Source: Hyaloscypha bicolor E (lineage: Eukaryota; Ascomycota; Leotiomycetes; Helotiales; Hyaloscyphaceae). Taken from it: DNA of 64,000 nucleotides. The DNA lies in assembly GCF_002865645.1 (NCBI RefSeq), contig NW_020194563.1:20152-84151 (forward strand), given 5' to 3'. Shown here piece by piece: positions 25,085 through 37,100 of the stretch. The notes below the pieces were generated by a model. It was not told the DNA's origin. It made no database searches and saw only the letters and a list, made by a program, of their open reading frames with translations. A program made the translations under genes and the position numbers. Numbering within the stretch: the stretch's first letter is position 1; every line of letters starts with the position of its first letter.

Positions 25085-26560
25085 TCCTCAGCGATGGTAA
25101 TCAACCTGGAAGCTTCCCATTTGGCACTAATACGCCGCACTCACTAAAGCCCGACATCGCGAAATTGCGGACTGGGATCTGTGTTGGGTTTTGCACTTTT
25201 TTGCTGTGCTGTCTTCTTTCCAGTGCCGCCACAGCCCCATCCCACCGTCTGACGAGCCAGGGTCAGCGCTAGAATATTCTATTACTGCGACTCGAGGGGA
25301 AGCCAGACGATGGATTTACTGCCGATATTGCCAAGTACGAGCACTGTATTGCTATGGGAGGACCAGCTTTTAGGGTTCAATTCCGATGCGACAGAAACAA
25401 GCCACCGAGCCGCCCTATCACCCAACGTTTCGATGCTCGCAGAAGGGTGCGCACACCTGGGTCCAATCTTCGTTTGCCCTTGCCAAGAGCACGGAATTGC
25501 CTGAAGAACGTTGAACGTTGGATGGTGCCCCACTGGGCCCCCCCATCATGGTGATGAAGAGCGCGATATTTCGTGGCTTGGGGGACTACTTCTAGTGCGT
25601 ATTGTAATGTGCATGCTGGCAGAAGGAGCAGCGGCATACAGCAGCTACTGAGCAGCCTTCTTCCGTGCCAAGGCATGACCTCCTCTGAAGAAATGCACGT
25701 CTTGATGGTCAGGCAACACGTAGATTGAAAATTGAAATGTCCGTGTCTCATTCCTATTGGCAGTGCATCTCACTCAGCGTATGCTGGCCAACAATTGTCC
25801 AGAACCACTGGCACAGCCGTTCCGAACCCTCTATAGCTCCAAGGGTGAAGAATAACATGCCAGAGGCACACATATCGAAAGCTGGCCTGTCGCTCACCTC
25901 AGTGTGGCTTGGGCCGAATCCCCCATCCACCCCCTTTCTTATCGTAACTCGTGCTTACAGCGGTGCGGCGCAGAAGTCCCGGACCTAGATACGTTCAGAT
26001 CACTCGTTATACATGATTATCACGTTGGGCTTGGTTAGGATACCTGGTACCTTGGTGGAACGATCGCCTCCCTTTTACCAACCATTCAATGGCAGGACTG
26101 TCTGGCTACTATTGTAGATCAAACGTCCGTACCAGAGGTGTCCTTACACATGCAGGCGGCTACCAGTATGGATGACCCTCCACTCCAAAACCATTGAAAT
26201 CACACCAATTTCACGTAAAAGACGATAACTTTATACCACAACAACGATGGCATTTCGCTATCCAAGAAAAGCTAAGGGATTACTTTTGAAAAAAGCAATG
26301 GTTATTAATCCAATCAGTATTTTTTATTTTCTGATACGGCTAAATTTGGTAGTTTTATTATTGGCTTTTATAGTTTAGCTAAGACATCTTAAAGAAGAAG
26401 TAATGACCATCGGCTTGCAGTCGTCGCCGGCGAATAAGGAACGCATCAATGAAGTTTTGCGAAGATTCAGTGTGTGTGGATTAGAGGGATTTAGGAGAGG
26501 GAGGTTGCGTTGCCTTTGTTCATGCTTGGACCTATGGAGCTTCGAATTTCTCACCTGTAA
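25085..26560. other. intergenic stretch without a supported gene
   Basis: Several short overlapping frames exist on both strands (25,200-25,750) but none has a credible domain. A short plus-strand segment near 25,290-25,370 contains RRWIYCRYC, reminiscent of a BED-type zinc finger of hAT transposases, but it ends at a stop after 10 further residues. I do not call a gene here. Confidence 0.5.
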
Positions 26561-26562
26561 AT

Positions 26563-28385
26563 CTACCCGAGGGCTAGGATTACCGACTCTTTGACCTTGG
26601 AAACTATCCTCTCAATGTCATGCTTTGTGCTCGTGTAAGCAGGTGCTATCCACGCGTGATCTCCAGTCACACCGTCCTTGGTACCTATTCCCGGGTAGAA
26701 GCTGATGCCTACATCGTTGAGCGCTGCCAAATGAACTTTCTTCGCGATTCCTGCTGATGGCGGGAACGGCTCTTTCGTCTTCTTGCAGGCCACGAATTCC
26801 AGCTTCATATGTGTCAGCTTACATCTTCCAAACCTGCAACAGTTTTCTGACTGGGTGGTCAACTCACCGACCAGAAGAAGCCTCTGCCTCTAACGTTACC
26901 GACGTAGGGGTGGCCGTCCAGTTGCTCATGCAGAAGCTTGCCCAGATATTCGCCGTTCTCGCGAACATTCTCGACGAGGTTATCTTCTCTTATGATTCGC
27001 TGAACTTCTAGTGCAGCAGCACATCCCACGGGGTGTCCTTGATAAGTATGTGCGTGTGCGAAAACGCTAGTGCGGACGTTAGTTTTGAGAGTTCAGGATA
27101 TACAGACCATCGCGACTTACCCAGTTCCAGCTATCAACGCATCTGACACACGATGGTTGATAAACATGCCAGCCATTGGTGCGAATCCACCTGCTAGACC
27201 TTTGGCAACGGTCTGAATATCTGGGACGACGCCCTCTTGCTCCCACTCATGAAGTGATCCACAACGACCCATCCCGCACATGACCTCTGTTCATGATCAG
27301 TCATCTTGAATAGGGGCTCAAATCTTATCAGTAGGTACTGACCGTCCAAAATGAGGAGCGCCCCGTACTTGTCGCATACTTTCTTCATAGCTTTGAAATA
27401 GCCAGCAGGCGCAGGGACTGTGCCAAGGGTCTTTCATGCAACGAAATCAGCCAAGAACATGAACATCCGGACAATGAATATACTTACCGCCCCAACAACA
27501 GGCTCACTAACAAATGCACAAACAGTATCAGGTCCAATCTCCTGGAACTTTCGATCCAGCTCATCTGCCAATTGCTGGACGTAATCCTCCGTTGTCTGGC
27601 CATCAGCCTTTCCCCGATACTCGTTGGCGGCCGAGACACGGTGAACGTTGTCGAACAGCATGCCCTCAAAGAGTTTCCGCCGTCCGACATGACCACTCAT
27701 CGAAAGCGACCCAAGAGTTGCGCCGTGGAAAGACCCTTCGCGCGCAATGAAGTTCGTACGCTGGGGCTGTTTTGGGTTCAGCTCCATGTAATACTGTCTT
27801 GCCATCTTCATGGCTGCCTCCATGGCTTCAGCTCCTAAGACTTTGTTAGACGTCACGTCTGACTTGGAACAAGAAATGTGATAACGTACCAGAGCACATC
27901 AGGTACACCTTTGACATCTCCCCGTTAGTCCCCCTGATGAGCTCCGCAGCCAGTTCTTCGCCAATTTGATGCCCATAAAACATTGAATTTGAATAAGAAA
28001 AATTATCCATTTGCTTAATCATGGAAGTTTTGACCCTCTCATTATCGTAGCCAATGCAGGCTACTGCTGCACCACAAGTCGTATCCTCCATCTTTTTGCC
28101 ATTGGAGAACGTCACAGTTGTACCCTTGGCCGCCACAACGTTAAGAGGCGCTGTCTTTAGAGTCGGATGAAGAAGAGCACTGGGCTCACTGGCATTGCCC
28201 AGCGGCGATTGCTCTAGGTTGCGGGTTATGGCAGAAGTGCTGAAGGCTGCTGCAGCGGGAGCTTGTCGGGTGCTGCAGCATGGTACCGCTTGAAGCTTAT
28301 AAGAAATTGATGGAAATGCCAAAGCAGACTTCCTGACACGACGCAGGAGCACTTGAAAGTGCCTAGATGAGTTTGTGGCGGACAT
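26563..28385 (-). CDS. class III (omega-type) aminotransferase
   Basis: Six exons give 513 aa: 28,385-27,890; 27,840-27,488; 27,430-27,343; 27,286-27,121; 27,066-26,868; 26,802-26,563. The last acceptor could also be at 26,817; the one chosen restores the family-like GFFWSLEFVA. This is a PLP-dependent fold-type I enzyme. The internal-aldimine lysine is Lys341 in TVAKGLAGGF. A Gly-Ala-Glu-Ala stretch near residue 168, ILD-E near 312, and QGHPVGCAAALEVQ further on fit the acetylornithine, beta-alanine and GABA aminotransferase superfamily. The first about 50 residues are rich in Arg, Ser and Ala, ending AAAAFSTSA, and look like a mitochondrial presequence. The ATG at 28,385 has an A at -3. Substrate cannot be told from sequence. 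The position beside the biosynthetic locus does not prove membership. Confidence 0.85.
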
Positions 28386-28584
28386 TGGTGAAGTCAATAG
28401 TTGGATGTCTCGTCGCAAGCCTCAAACTTCAAGGAGCTCGACAGCAACAGTACTGAAATAGAGCGAGCAAACTATTCATCAGACATTAGATTCTCCGACT
28501 CTTTCTTCCACATCCATCCCAGTTTCGCATGTTGGAGGAGTGTAGACTCGAAGCGAAGGATCATGTGGATCCCCTAGTGGTGTT

Positions 28585-29301
28585 GGGAAAAAGTAAAACG
28601 ACCCCCCCCCCCCCCCCCCGATGTCGATTGGGGGTGTCGATGGCAGAATCTTTTTTTGGCTTAGCGCTTGGCATTCCCGAGTTTATTACTAAGGAACCGA
28701 TTCAGCCTTAGAATCGCATACGGCCCCCCAAGGCCTTTCCCCACTATTACCACAGGTATTAAATAGGAGCATTAATAGATTTTAGAGTTTTAATAATGTC
28801 CAAATAATTACTTATATAAGTTTATATATAAGAGCTCTAGTTTTGGGGCATGGGTAAGCGAGGCGATTATTGCATACGAGGCAAATAAGTTCCAGGTGCT
28901 CAATCGCTAAATTTTCAGGCTCTCTTAAGGTCAATGCCCCTAATCGACACCCCTAATCGATACCCCTAATCGACACCCCTAATTAATACCCTAATTAATA
29001 CCCCTAATTAATACCCGGCAAGGTATCGCTTTATATTTTCCTATTTTGTCAGAGGTTAAAAGGAATTAAATATGGCCATATGCATTATAACTAAATCTGC
29101 CTGGAAATAATAATAATAATATGCGCATTCCAGTATATTAAAGCAATACGTACTGGGTACTAATATATATTAATTTGCATACACTGGTATGTACAAAGTA
29201 ATATATACGGGCACGTACCACCGCTTGCTGATTTCGGTTAGTGTGGCCCCAATCGACACCCCTAATCGACACCGGGGGGGGGGGTCGTTTTACTTTTTCC
29301 C
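28585..29301. mobile_element. hAT-like MITE with C/G-tract termini, 8-bp target duplication
   Basis: The inverted ends are GGGAAAAAGTAAAACGAC followed by a C tract, and a G tract followed by GTCGTTTTACTTTTTCCC. An 8-bp duplication GTGGTGTT flanks it (28,577-28,584 and 29,302-29,309). The uninterrupted site (TAGTGGTATTACTGC) is present in units 2 and 3 of the surrounding array, near 29,670 and 29,860. A 13-bp internal repeat lies at 28,936-29,016. It has no transposase. A left-truncated relative lies at 42,517-43,099. Confidence 0.9.
28936..29016. repeat. 13-bp internal repeat, CCCCTAATCGACA type
   Basis: About six head-to-tail units (CCCCTAATCGACA, ..CGATA, ..TAATA) lie near the centre of the MITE. 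Each contains CCCTAA, the fungal telomere hexamer, but at 13-bp rather than 6-bp spacing. The relative at 42,700-42,774 has the same array with CCCCAATTGACA variants. Confidence 0.75.
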
Positions 29302-29467
29302 GTGGTGTTGCTGCATTGCAGTTTACATCCCATGCGACTCGCCACTTCTGTCGAAAACTGCGCCCCCCCCTCCCCCACCCTGACGGATATAACACCCCTG
29401 ACAGATATAATACCTAGGGTTTTAGCGGTTACGTAATCCTTGTCCTGGTAAGCTAATAGATATACTA

Positions 29468-29625
29468 TCCCTTCGTCTGGCAAGAAATGGTCCGTACTAG
29501 CAGGGGGGCCTGGCTCAGGGCGAAAAGGCGATAGATGACTAATAAGTTTCTAAGTAAAGGCACGCCTTTTCGCCCTGAGCCAGGCCCCCCTGCTAGTACG
29601 GACCATTTCTTGCCAGACGAAGGGA
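29468..29625. mobile_element. MITE with near-complete 62-bp inverted repeats, TA target duplication
   Basis: This 158-bp element has arms starting TCCCTTCGTCTGGCAAGAAA that are essentially perfect complements for about 62 bp, leaving a loop of about 33 bp. It is flanked by TA (29,466-29,467 and 29,626-29,627). The empty site ACTATAATACCC is seen in the neighbouring array unit near 29,815. It is a Tc1/mariner-type MITE by target site. It would fold into a very stable hairpin. Confidence 0.92.
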
Positions 29626-30602
29626 TAATACCCAGGGTTTTAGCGCTTACGAGTACATGCAGATCCCCTAGTGGTATTACTGCATTGCAGTTTACATCCC
29701 ATACGACTCGCTACTTCTGTCGAAAACTGCGCCCCCCCCTCCCCCACCCTAACGGATAATACCCAGGGTTTTAGTAGTTACGTAATCCTTATCCTGGTAA
29801 GCTGACAGATACTATAATACCCAGGGTTTTAGCGCTTACGAGTACATGCAGATCCCCTAGTGGTATTACTGCATTGCAGTTTACATCCCATACGACTCGC
29901 CACTTCTATCGAAAACTGCGCCCCCCCCTCCCCCACCCTGACGGATATAACACCCCTGACAGATATAACACCCAGGGTTTTAGCGGTTACGTGATCCTTG
30001 TCCTGGTAAGCTGACAGATATACTATAACACCCAGGGTTTTAGCGCTTACGAGTACATGCAGTCCATGGACTAGTTACCACTGCTTGCAGGTGTGTGGTG
30101 CATATACGGAATGCATATTATATCCGCCTACCATGAATAGGAAGGTAGGAGAGACATGGGATCACGGTAGTGTGAACGTAGTAATTAGTGGCCGTAGTCG
30201 CTCGCTTGTATAGTGACATCGGGTACATATTCCTTCGAAAGCAAGAATAGCGACAGGGTGGGGGTCTTGGGGGTCTCGCGGATGAGTTGTCCTGCATCTT
30301 CGTAGCGTTAGCCGTTCGCCCCGCTGGTTCGAGCAAACGGCGATGCCTGGTTGCGGAGATGTCGAAGCAATTAGTGAAACAGAATAGTAATACATTGATT
30401 GCATCTACTAACCGCTGATTCATTACTAATTGGGGGGACATCCCACGCCAATCTAGATGGTCCACTTGGAAGGACTTGGAACGTTCAACTCAGCATCGCC
30501 ATCGACCATTTTGACAGCTACCTATCATCTTCTTCTTCACGTTTATGAACAAGTTCGGACTTTTCTCACTAACCAAGTCTATCCCACCGATATTGAATCA
30601 CA

Positions 30603-31150
30603 ATGTTTGCGCTTACAAGGTCCTCCTCACGTGGCCTTCAACCGTTGACCACTGTTGCGAAGAACGGATTCAATGGACACAGCCGCAGCTACGTAAGCGT
30701 AGCTAATCGTGTGCACCGTGTGACGATGTTCAAGATGCCGAAGGCTGAGGATCAGAAAAAGTTTTTGGAGCAGTGTCGGAAGATGGCTGCTGACAATCAG
30801 AGGGTATAATAACTCCCCTACCTTAGCCCCTACTTACGTTCATTTCCACGGGGTCCCAATCCCACTGAGGCCACGAAAACACCTATGTCTGCTTCAGAGT
30901 TAAATACTCACGGGTATACTAGAATGGTACGCCTTACATACTCAGTATGGTTGCCGGTCCTGTCGAAGAAGGCCTCCGCACTGAAGGCTACACCTTTGTC
31001 AACAAGACCGAGTTCGCCAGCATGGACGACATGAAGTACTACGAGAGCGAGTGTCCTGCTCATGGAGAAGTGAAGAAAGTCTTAGGTGAGATTACCATAG
31101 ACGGGATGATGACCGTCTTCTTCAAGCCGCAGGCTACCGGAGGCACATAG
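30603..31150 (+). CDS. Dabb (stress-responsive A/B barrel) domain protein
   Basis: Two exons (30,603-30,803 and 30,923-31,150; intron 119 nt) join in frame to 142 aa. The body from VHRVTMFKMPKAEDQKKFLE through NGTPYILSMVAGPV to GEITIDGMMTVFFKP is the small dimeric alpha-beta barrel of the Dabb family. The first about 40 residues (MFALTRSSSRG..) are basic and Ser-rich and may target mitochondria. Some Dabb proteins act on polyketides, for example olivetolic acid cyclase of plants; others are stress proteins of unknown role. It is the nearest gene on the far side of the P450 and converges with it. A cluster role is possible but only inferred. Confidence 0.75.
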
Positions 31151-31231
31151 TGTTTTGGGATAACTTTAAGGAAGAGGGCAATACAAATACAAATGAGGCT
31201 TGTAACTTCATGTGTGGGAGAGCAATAGGTT

Positions 31232-31254
31232 GAGAGAGAGAGAGAGAGAGAGAG
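31232..31254. repeat. (GA)n microsatellite
   Basis: This is a run of about eleven GA dinucleotides in the 3' flank of the Dabb gene. Confidence 0.9.
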
Positions 31255-31631
31255 TATTTGCTGAGAATACTAAGAAGGGCAACCTACAGGACGTTTAGAA
31301 GTGCCTAGCGATTATCTTTGATAGTAGCTATTCAAATCAACAAATAACCTATGTTGTCTTAATACAATTATATATACACACTATTAGTCACAGTATAACT
31401 TATTTAGTAATAGTGTGAGCAAGAAACACCACCCCTAGAAGGCTTTAACTTGTAGTACCTAGGTCTCGGTGTAGTGTGTGCGTGTTCGTGCGTTTGTGAG
31501 TCGTGATATTGTTTAGTAGGTTCGATACTACCTAAGTAATAAATATATCCTTAATCGTTGCAGGTTATTCCCCCACTCTATCGCATATCCACTTCTCTTC
31601 AACCCAAACATAGAGTAACCTCAAACGTTGC

Positions 31632-33394
31632 TCACTCTATGACTTCGCCAGAGATAAACCTCCACTGCGCTGCCTCCCATCCATTTCGTCTAGTCAGGCG
31701 GGTACCGCACACGGAAGCCTCGTCTTCTGGCTTGCACACAGACGTCACTTGGGGACACGTAGACATGGGCGGCGGCTTGTACGTATCCCAGTTCCCGTCC
31801 AAGGGTTCCACGTTATAACCCAGGAGCAGCGCGGCCACGAAGCCGTAAATCTCGGCCGTGGCGAAATTCCGCCCAGGACACATATGAGCGCCTCCGCCGA
31901 ATGGTGTAAAGGCAGCACGTCTCAACTTGGCTTGTTCGCTCGTCAGTCCCTTGTCCAGGAATCTATCGGCTCGGAATGCCGCTGCATCTTCGCCCCATAT
32001 GTCCTCCGAGGCATGCGCGACTCCTGCAGGCATCTTCACGGTGGCGCCTTTCTTGAGCAGGTACGAGCGGTCATGTCTGTCCGTGATGGTCGTGTCCTCT
32101 AGGACCATTCGGTTACAGGTGAATCCATTGCAGAGGCGGCTGGCCTCACGGTAGGCGCTGATCAACAGAGGGCACCTTTCGAGGATGTCGTCTACGTTGA
32201 TGGTCACTACATGGCCCGGACCACGCCTCGCAATGGGCTCAACTTCAGCGCGCAGTTGGACGACCAGATTGGGCCGCGTGAAGACATGGATGAAGAACCA
32301 GAATATGGTCGGGATGGAGTTTGATGTTGGCACATGAATGAGGCCAACCTCAATGTCACCAAGTTTTTGCCCTTCGACGCCGTATCCTCGAAGAATGCCG
32401 ACCCGATTTCTGATATAGGCCGAGACCTGTTCGTCGTCCTGCTTCATGGTCGTGCACCACTTTCCCAAAGCTAGCTGCAGCCTTCGTCTTGCCTCTTTTG
32501 TACGCCGCAGTGTCTTGGAATTGAAAATATGGAAGAAGAGGTAAGGCAGACCCGTTTCGAACGTCCTATAATGAAATGTCATTAGCAACATGCTTACCAT
32601 TCACTATCGGAGATCGGGGCTCCGTGAGATGACCTTACCAGACATCCTCTACAAGTTCGTCGCCCCTGATGGGATTGTCAGGACCATACAGAGCCTCGCA
32701 TGTAGCGACGGTCATGAGATTGCGCAGCCAGAGGTAGGTATTAGCAGCATCTATGCCATCTCCTCCAATGCTATTAATGTGCTTTGAAACGTGCTTGAGG
32801 GAGGTGACATTCAACTGGTGGATGTGCCGGGCAGTAGTCCCGTCATAGATGCTCTTGAAGTATTCGGGCAAGACATTTGACTGCATGAGCACTTGATGAT
32901 ACGCATCATCGAAGCCCGCCACCTTCTGGGCACCGCCTACAGCAAAAGGGGTGAAGGAGAGATGCTTGTTGCAATACGCCGACTGGACTAGAATGGGATC
33001 CGTTATCGCATACATTTTACTATTCAAAATGGGAATAGTTGCGATGGGCATGTGATACTTTTTGCTGTTGAGGAGTGCATGTGTTAGTAGTGGCCATGGC
33101 ACGACGTCGTTGCGTCTGGTGTTCCCAACAGTGCTCTTGCTACCTACACTGGAACAGGGAGAGACGTGTATGGATGTGGACTCACTCGAGACGTTTGAAG
33201 AATGCTTCCTGGTCCTTGAGTATACTGTAGAAATGACCAAATATAGGGATGTTATGCCTAAGGATCGGAGGCTCAAGGCCGTCGACGCTTGGCTCGAGTG
33301 CCCGCCCGACGAGGAAGAGCAGAGCGCATGCTGCCAGGCCAAGAAAGACGGGCTTGCATAGCAGCAGGTCAACAATGCTCTCTGTCAGTGCCAT
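31632..33394 (-). CDS. cytochrome P450 monooxygenase
   Basis: Three exons (33,394-33,186; 33,064-32,639; 32,565-31,632) give 522 aa. An N-terminal membrane anchor (VFLGLAACALLFLVG) is followed by a Pro-rich hinge (GLEPPILRHNIPIFGH). The heme loop is FGGGAHMCPGRNF with thiolate Cys441. EASR gives the K-helix ExxR, and AAFRADRF is the PERF-like region. The I helix reads HVPTSNSIPTIFWFF: the usual acid-Thr pair is replaced by an Asn-Ser-Ile-Pro pattern like that of CYP7/CYP8-type P450s. It is co-oriented with the PKS, 779 bp from the PKS stop, so it probably oxidises the polyketide or the finished peptide. It is expected in the ER membrane and needs a P450 reductase. Substrate unknown. Confidence 0.9.
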
Positions 33395-33737
33395 ATTTAT
33401 TATTCTGTAAGAGTATTTATTATTGAGGCGTGGTTGGATAGTCAAGGGCTAGAGTGCGCAACCCCGATCAATCGTTTAGGTGTGGGTGAAAGACTTGCTA
33501 TGTACCTCAACGATGATGGGAAGAGGAGGATCACGCCAAACGACCCACTGTCAGCTACTACGTAGTGAGAGGTTCTCGGCTGTGCTGGGGTGTGTATGAC
33601 TGGCTGTTCCACTCGGACAGGGTGGCCGGGGAGCTTAATCCTTGGGAATTTGTCAGCTTTACCCATGCATACGTGCGTCAGCACGCGCCAAGAGATGCTA
33701 AAGAAAACTACCTAGTAGTGGGAATTTGGGGGGGGTT

Positions 33738-33856
33738 GAGAAGGATTCTAACCCTTGTAAAAGCTTAAGAAACATTCTGAAATCAAAAATCCTTCTCAAT
33801 GTCAGAATCCTTCTTACAGGGGGTACAGAATCCTTCTCAGATCGAGAATCCTTCTC
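33738..33856. promoter_or_regulatory. cluster of AGAATCCTTCTC motifs upstream of the P450
   Basis: Five copies lie in the P450 5' flank: GAGAAGGATTCT (33,738-33,749), AATCCTTCTC (33,788-33,797), AGAATCCTTCT (33,804-33,814), and AGAATCCTTCTC (33,827-33,838 and 33,845-33,856). The identical dodecamer recurs three times upstream of the PKS. It may be a shared operator or a dispersed simple repeat; the sequence alone does not decide. Confidence 0.45.
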
Positions 33857-34172
33857 CACCTTAGAAGCCTTCGAGCCTATGGAAGCATTCAAATTTAGGG
33901 AATCCTTTTTTTGGTTTAGAAGCCTTCTAAGCCCCCTGCAACTCCCGCTGCAGTAAGTATCATTTGTCTTTTGGGAGCAAAGAGAAATGTAGCGTGGTGC
34001 AAGTATGGGCTGGCAGTCGCTCGAAGGGTAGTCTGCAGCTGGGAGAATAACATAGCATAGTGTAGCAAAAGTTCATGAGGAAACCTCAAGCATGGAGTCA
34101 AATGTATGTAGTCTAACATAACAGTAATATAGCAGATCAATCAACACACCTTTCGTATACCCACCCACTTTT

Positions 34173-37100
34173 TCATTCTTCTTTAGCTGCCTCAACCTCC
34201 TCCTCCTCCTCCTCCGCCTCCTCCTCCTCCGACTTCACCTTGACGAGTCTGGATCCCTTGGTCACAATCTCGGCCAGCTCATTGATGCTGCTAGTATTCC
34301 ACATGACCAACAGAGGCAGGTTGACTTGTAGATAGGCACCGATCCAGTTTCTCAACTCGACACCGACCAGCGAGTCCAGACCATACGAGTCCAGACTCCG
34401 AGCAGGGATGATGTCGCTGGCGTCTATGGCGAGGATGGTTGCCAGTTGCTTGACAATGGCCTTGCAGACGATATCCTGGGCCTCATGGAACGTCGTTGCA
34501 GCCTGGAGCACGAAGCCAACATTGTCAGCACCACCACCAACTGCCTTGCTGCCGGCCTGACTCTCCGATCCAAAAATCTGGGCAAGCCTCCTGTCATTTG
34601 CCCAGCGCGCTTCTCCGAGGCCGCGCTCCGTACCGTTGGGCAGTATGCCGAGCGATGACTGGGTGTATTCCGTCTTGTGTTGAATAATGTCGCCGAGATG
34701 GGATAAGAACTCGGAAATGGCAACGCTGCCAAGCCCGTTCTTTCGGAGGTTGACAGCGACCTCTGGATTCTCACTGACGTAGCCGGCTTCGACAATGGCG
34801 CCGATATTGACCGAGTAGGCCGGCAGGCCCAGCCGCCGGCGGTAGCGAGCGATGCCATCCTGGAAGGCGCATGACGAAGCGTAATTGCTAGCTCCAACAG
34901 TCCCAACCATGGATACTACCGACGACAGCATAATGAAAAAGTCCATGTCATCGGGCAGAAGCTTGTGCAGGTTCCATGTGCCTTGTACCTTGGGGGCCGT
35001 GACTTTGCACCACTGCTCAACCGTCATGTCTTCCAGCAAGACATCTTGCAGGACCATGGCAGCTTGGAATAATCCGCGGATCGGGGGCATGGTTTCCTGA
35101 ATCGTGGCCACGGCTTTCTTCAATGATTCCTCCGAACTCACGTCGCACTTTTCGACACGGACCTTGACTCTTATAGATGCTAGTTTGTCCAGGAAGCTCT
35201 GAGTATCCGAGTCGGGCTGAGCAGTCCTGGAGAAGATGCAAATATGGCGAGCTCCTTTCTCTGCAGTCCAGTCGACGAGCCGCTTGCCCAGGCCTCCTAA
35301 GCCTCCGACCACAATGTAGGTCGCCTCTGAGCTGAGCTGAACGGATGGAGGCTTTGATGGGACAACCTATATTACAAAAGAAATGCCAGTCAGTATATGT
35401 TATGTATTTTCTGTCCAGGATATCTCGAAGCGACCTCGCCTCGCCCCCGCCCTCATTCCATTCACTTACCTGGACCTTAACCTCGGGCTCCACGGTCAAG
35501 ACAACTTTACCCGTGTGTTTGCCAGCTTGAATCAGACGGAACGCAGCTGCCATCTCCGAAATCGGATATTTGATCTGTCGCACATGCTGCACGGCTCCGG
35601 AGGCGAAGAGCTTCATCACATCCCCCAGAAGCTGGGACGCCAGCCTCGTCTTGGTCGCAAGAATGTGCGCAAAGTCAACGTAGGCGAAAGTGATGTTATT
35701 CAGCAGGAACTCCATGGGCATTAGGGCGTTCTCCATGAGATCCTTGCGCCCAATCTCGACGAACCGACCATGTGCTGCCAGTGTGTTGCACGACTCGCGG
35801 AACATTTCTCCTCCGAGAGAATTAAGGACAACGTCCACTCCGTCGCCGTTGGTCATGGCGTGGATCTTGTCGCGGAAGGCCGTGGTACGGCTGGAGAAGA
35901 TGTGATCCCTCGGGATGTTAAACTCAGTGTTGAGCAGTTCCACCTTGGCCTCGTTTCCGCATGTAACAAATATCTCGGCGCCGAGATGACGTGCCAGCAT
36001 AATCGATGCTTGTCCGACCGCGCCGGCAGCCGAGTGGATGAGGATACTCTCCCCTTTTTGCAGCCTGGCAATAGTGACCAAGCAGTAGTAGACAGTGCAC
36101 CAGACAAGGGGTATCGAAGCCGCGTCTGCAAAGTCCATATCCTGGGGTATCACATGGCAGCACAAGCCGTGGACCATGGGGTAGTTTGTGAATGACTGGG
36201 AATACAGAGAGCAGACGCGGTCTCCGGGCTTGAACTTGCTGGTCATGTTGGCTCCGACCTCGAGCACGATACCGCTGCAGTCATTGCGCATCTGGGTGAT
36301 GCCCTCCAGCTGGCCCGAGGCAACCAGCACATCCTTGAAGTTGATGCTGGCGGCGCAAAGCTGCAGCCTAACACAATCGGGATCCACTGGCCCGGAAATT
36401 TCGGGATTGTCCGCCCAGCGGAGGGTGTCGAGCACGCCTGGAACGCCCAGCTCTGCCGACATGGCTCTGTCGTTGAGAAATGGAGCCTCCTCGGAGACCG
36501 ACCTGCCCAGATCCCGGCTAACGTAGCTGTCAAAGCTCGGCTCCGAACGAACACGGGAAACGTAGAGCTGCCCCCCCCTTTCCATGTATTCAAGCTCAAC
36601 CTCGTCGATGGGAAGGCTCATGTCAGCCGTCGGGCTGTTCAAAATAGTTGACAGGGCTTCAACGCCGGCCTCCAATCCGCCTTCGAGCTCAAGACTAACT
36701 AGGCGTACAGAGACGTACTCATAGCGGATCGATCGGCAGAACCCGTAGATCCAGTCACCACTGGGTCGCTTTTCTTTCTCTTTAGCCGTGCACATTACGA
36801 ACACGACGACCTTAGAGCTAGCGACCCGAGCCTTGATCGAGTCGAAGAGCGGGCCATCCATGTCCCAGGCCACACGCTCGCAGACGTCGGGCATAATGAT
36901 GCTAATCTTGTCTTCGGAGACGGGTGGGGAGGCAACACAGGCCTCCACTGAGCGGTCCCAGAGCTTCTTCTGAAGCTTCTCCGTGAAGCTCGAGTCAAGA
37001 CCCTCTCCAGAAAACGATACAATTTCAACATCCAGGGGCGCTGCCGAAGGGGCCGGGACCGGGACTTCAGACACAAAGACAGAAATGGAGCCGCCATCGG

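Larger units (their letters stand above)
28560..30062 (+). repeat. tandem array of roughly 190-211 bp units split by MITEs
   Basis: Units begin at GAGTACATGCAG positions 29,651, 29,840 and 30,051; the first unit begins near 28,565. Each contains GATCCCCTAGTGG, a CTGCATTGCAGTTTACATCC stretch, a C-rich CCCCCCCCTCCCCCACCC run, and the sequence CCAGGGTTTTAGCG twice. The 189-bp unit lacks a short segment present in the 211-bp unit. Unit 1 is interrupted by a 717-bp MITE and by a 158-bp MITE. No coding frame runs through the array. Confidence 0.85.

Noticed and set aside
25290..25373. RRWIYCRYC, resembling a hAT BED zinc finger
   Set aside because: Too short and isolated to support a transposase relic.
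28936..29016. CCCTAA-containing repeats as an internal telomere
   Set aside because: The spacing is 13 bp, the repeats lie within a MITE, and the second copy has CCCCAATTGAC instead, so they are not telomeric DNA.
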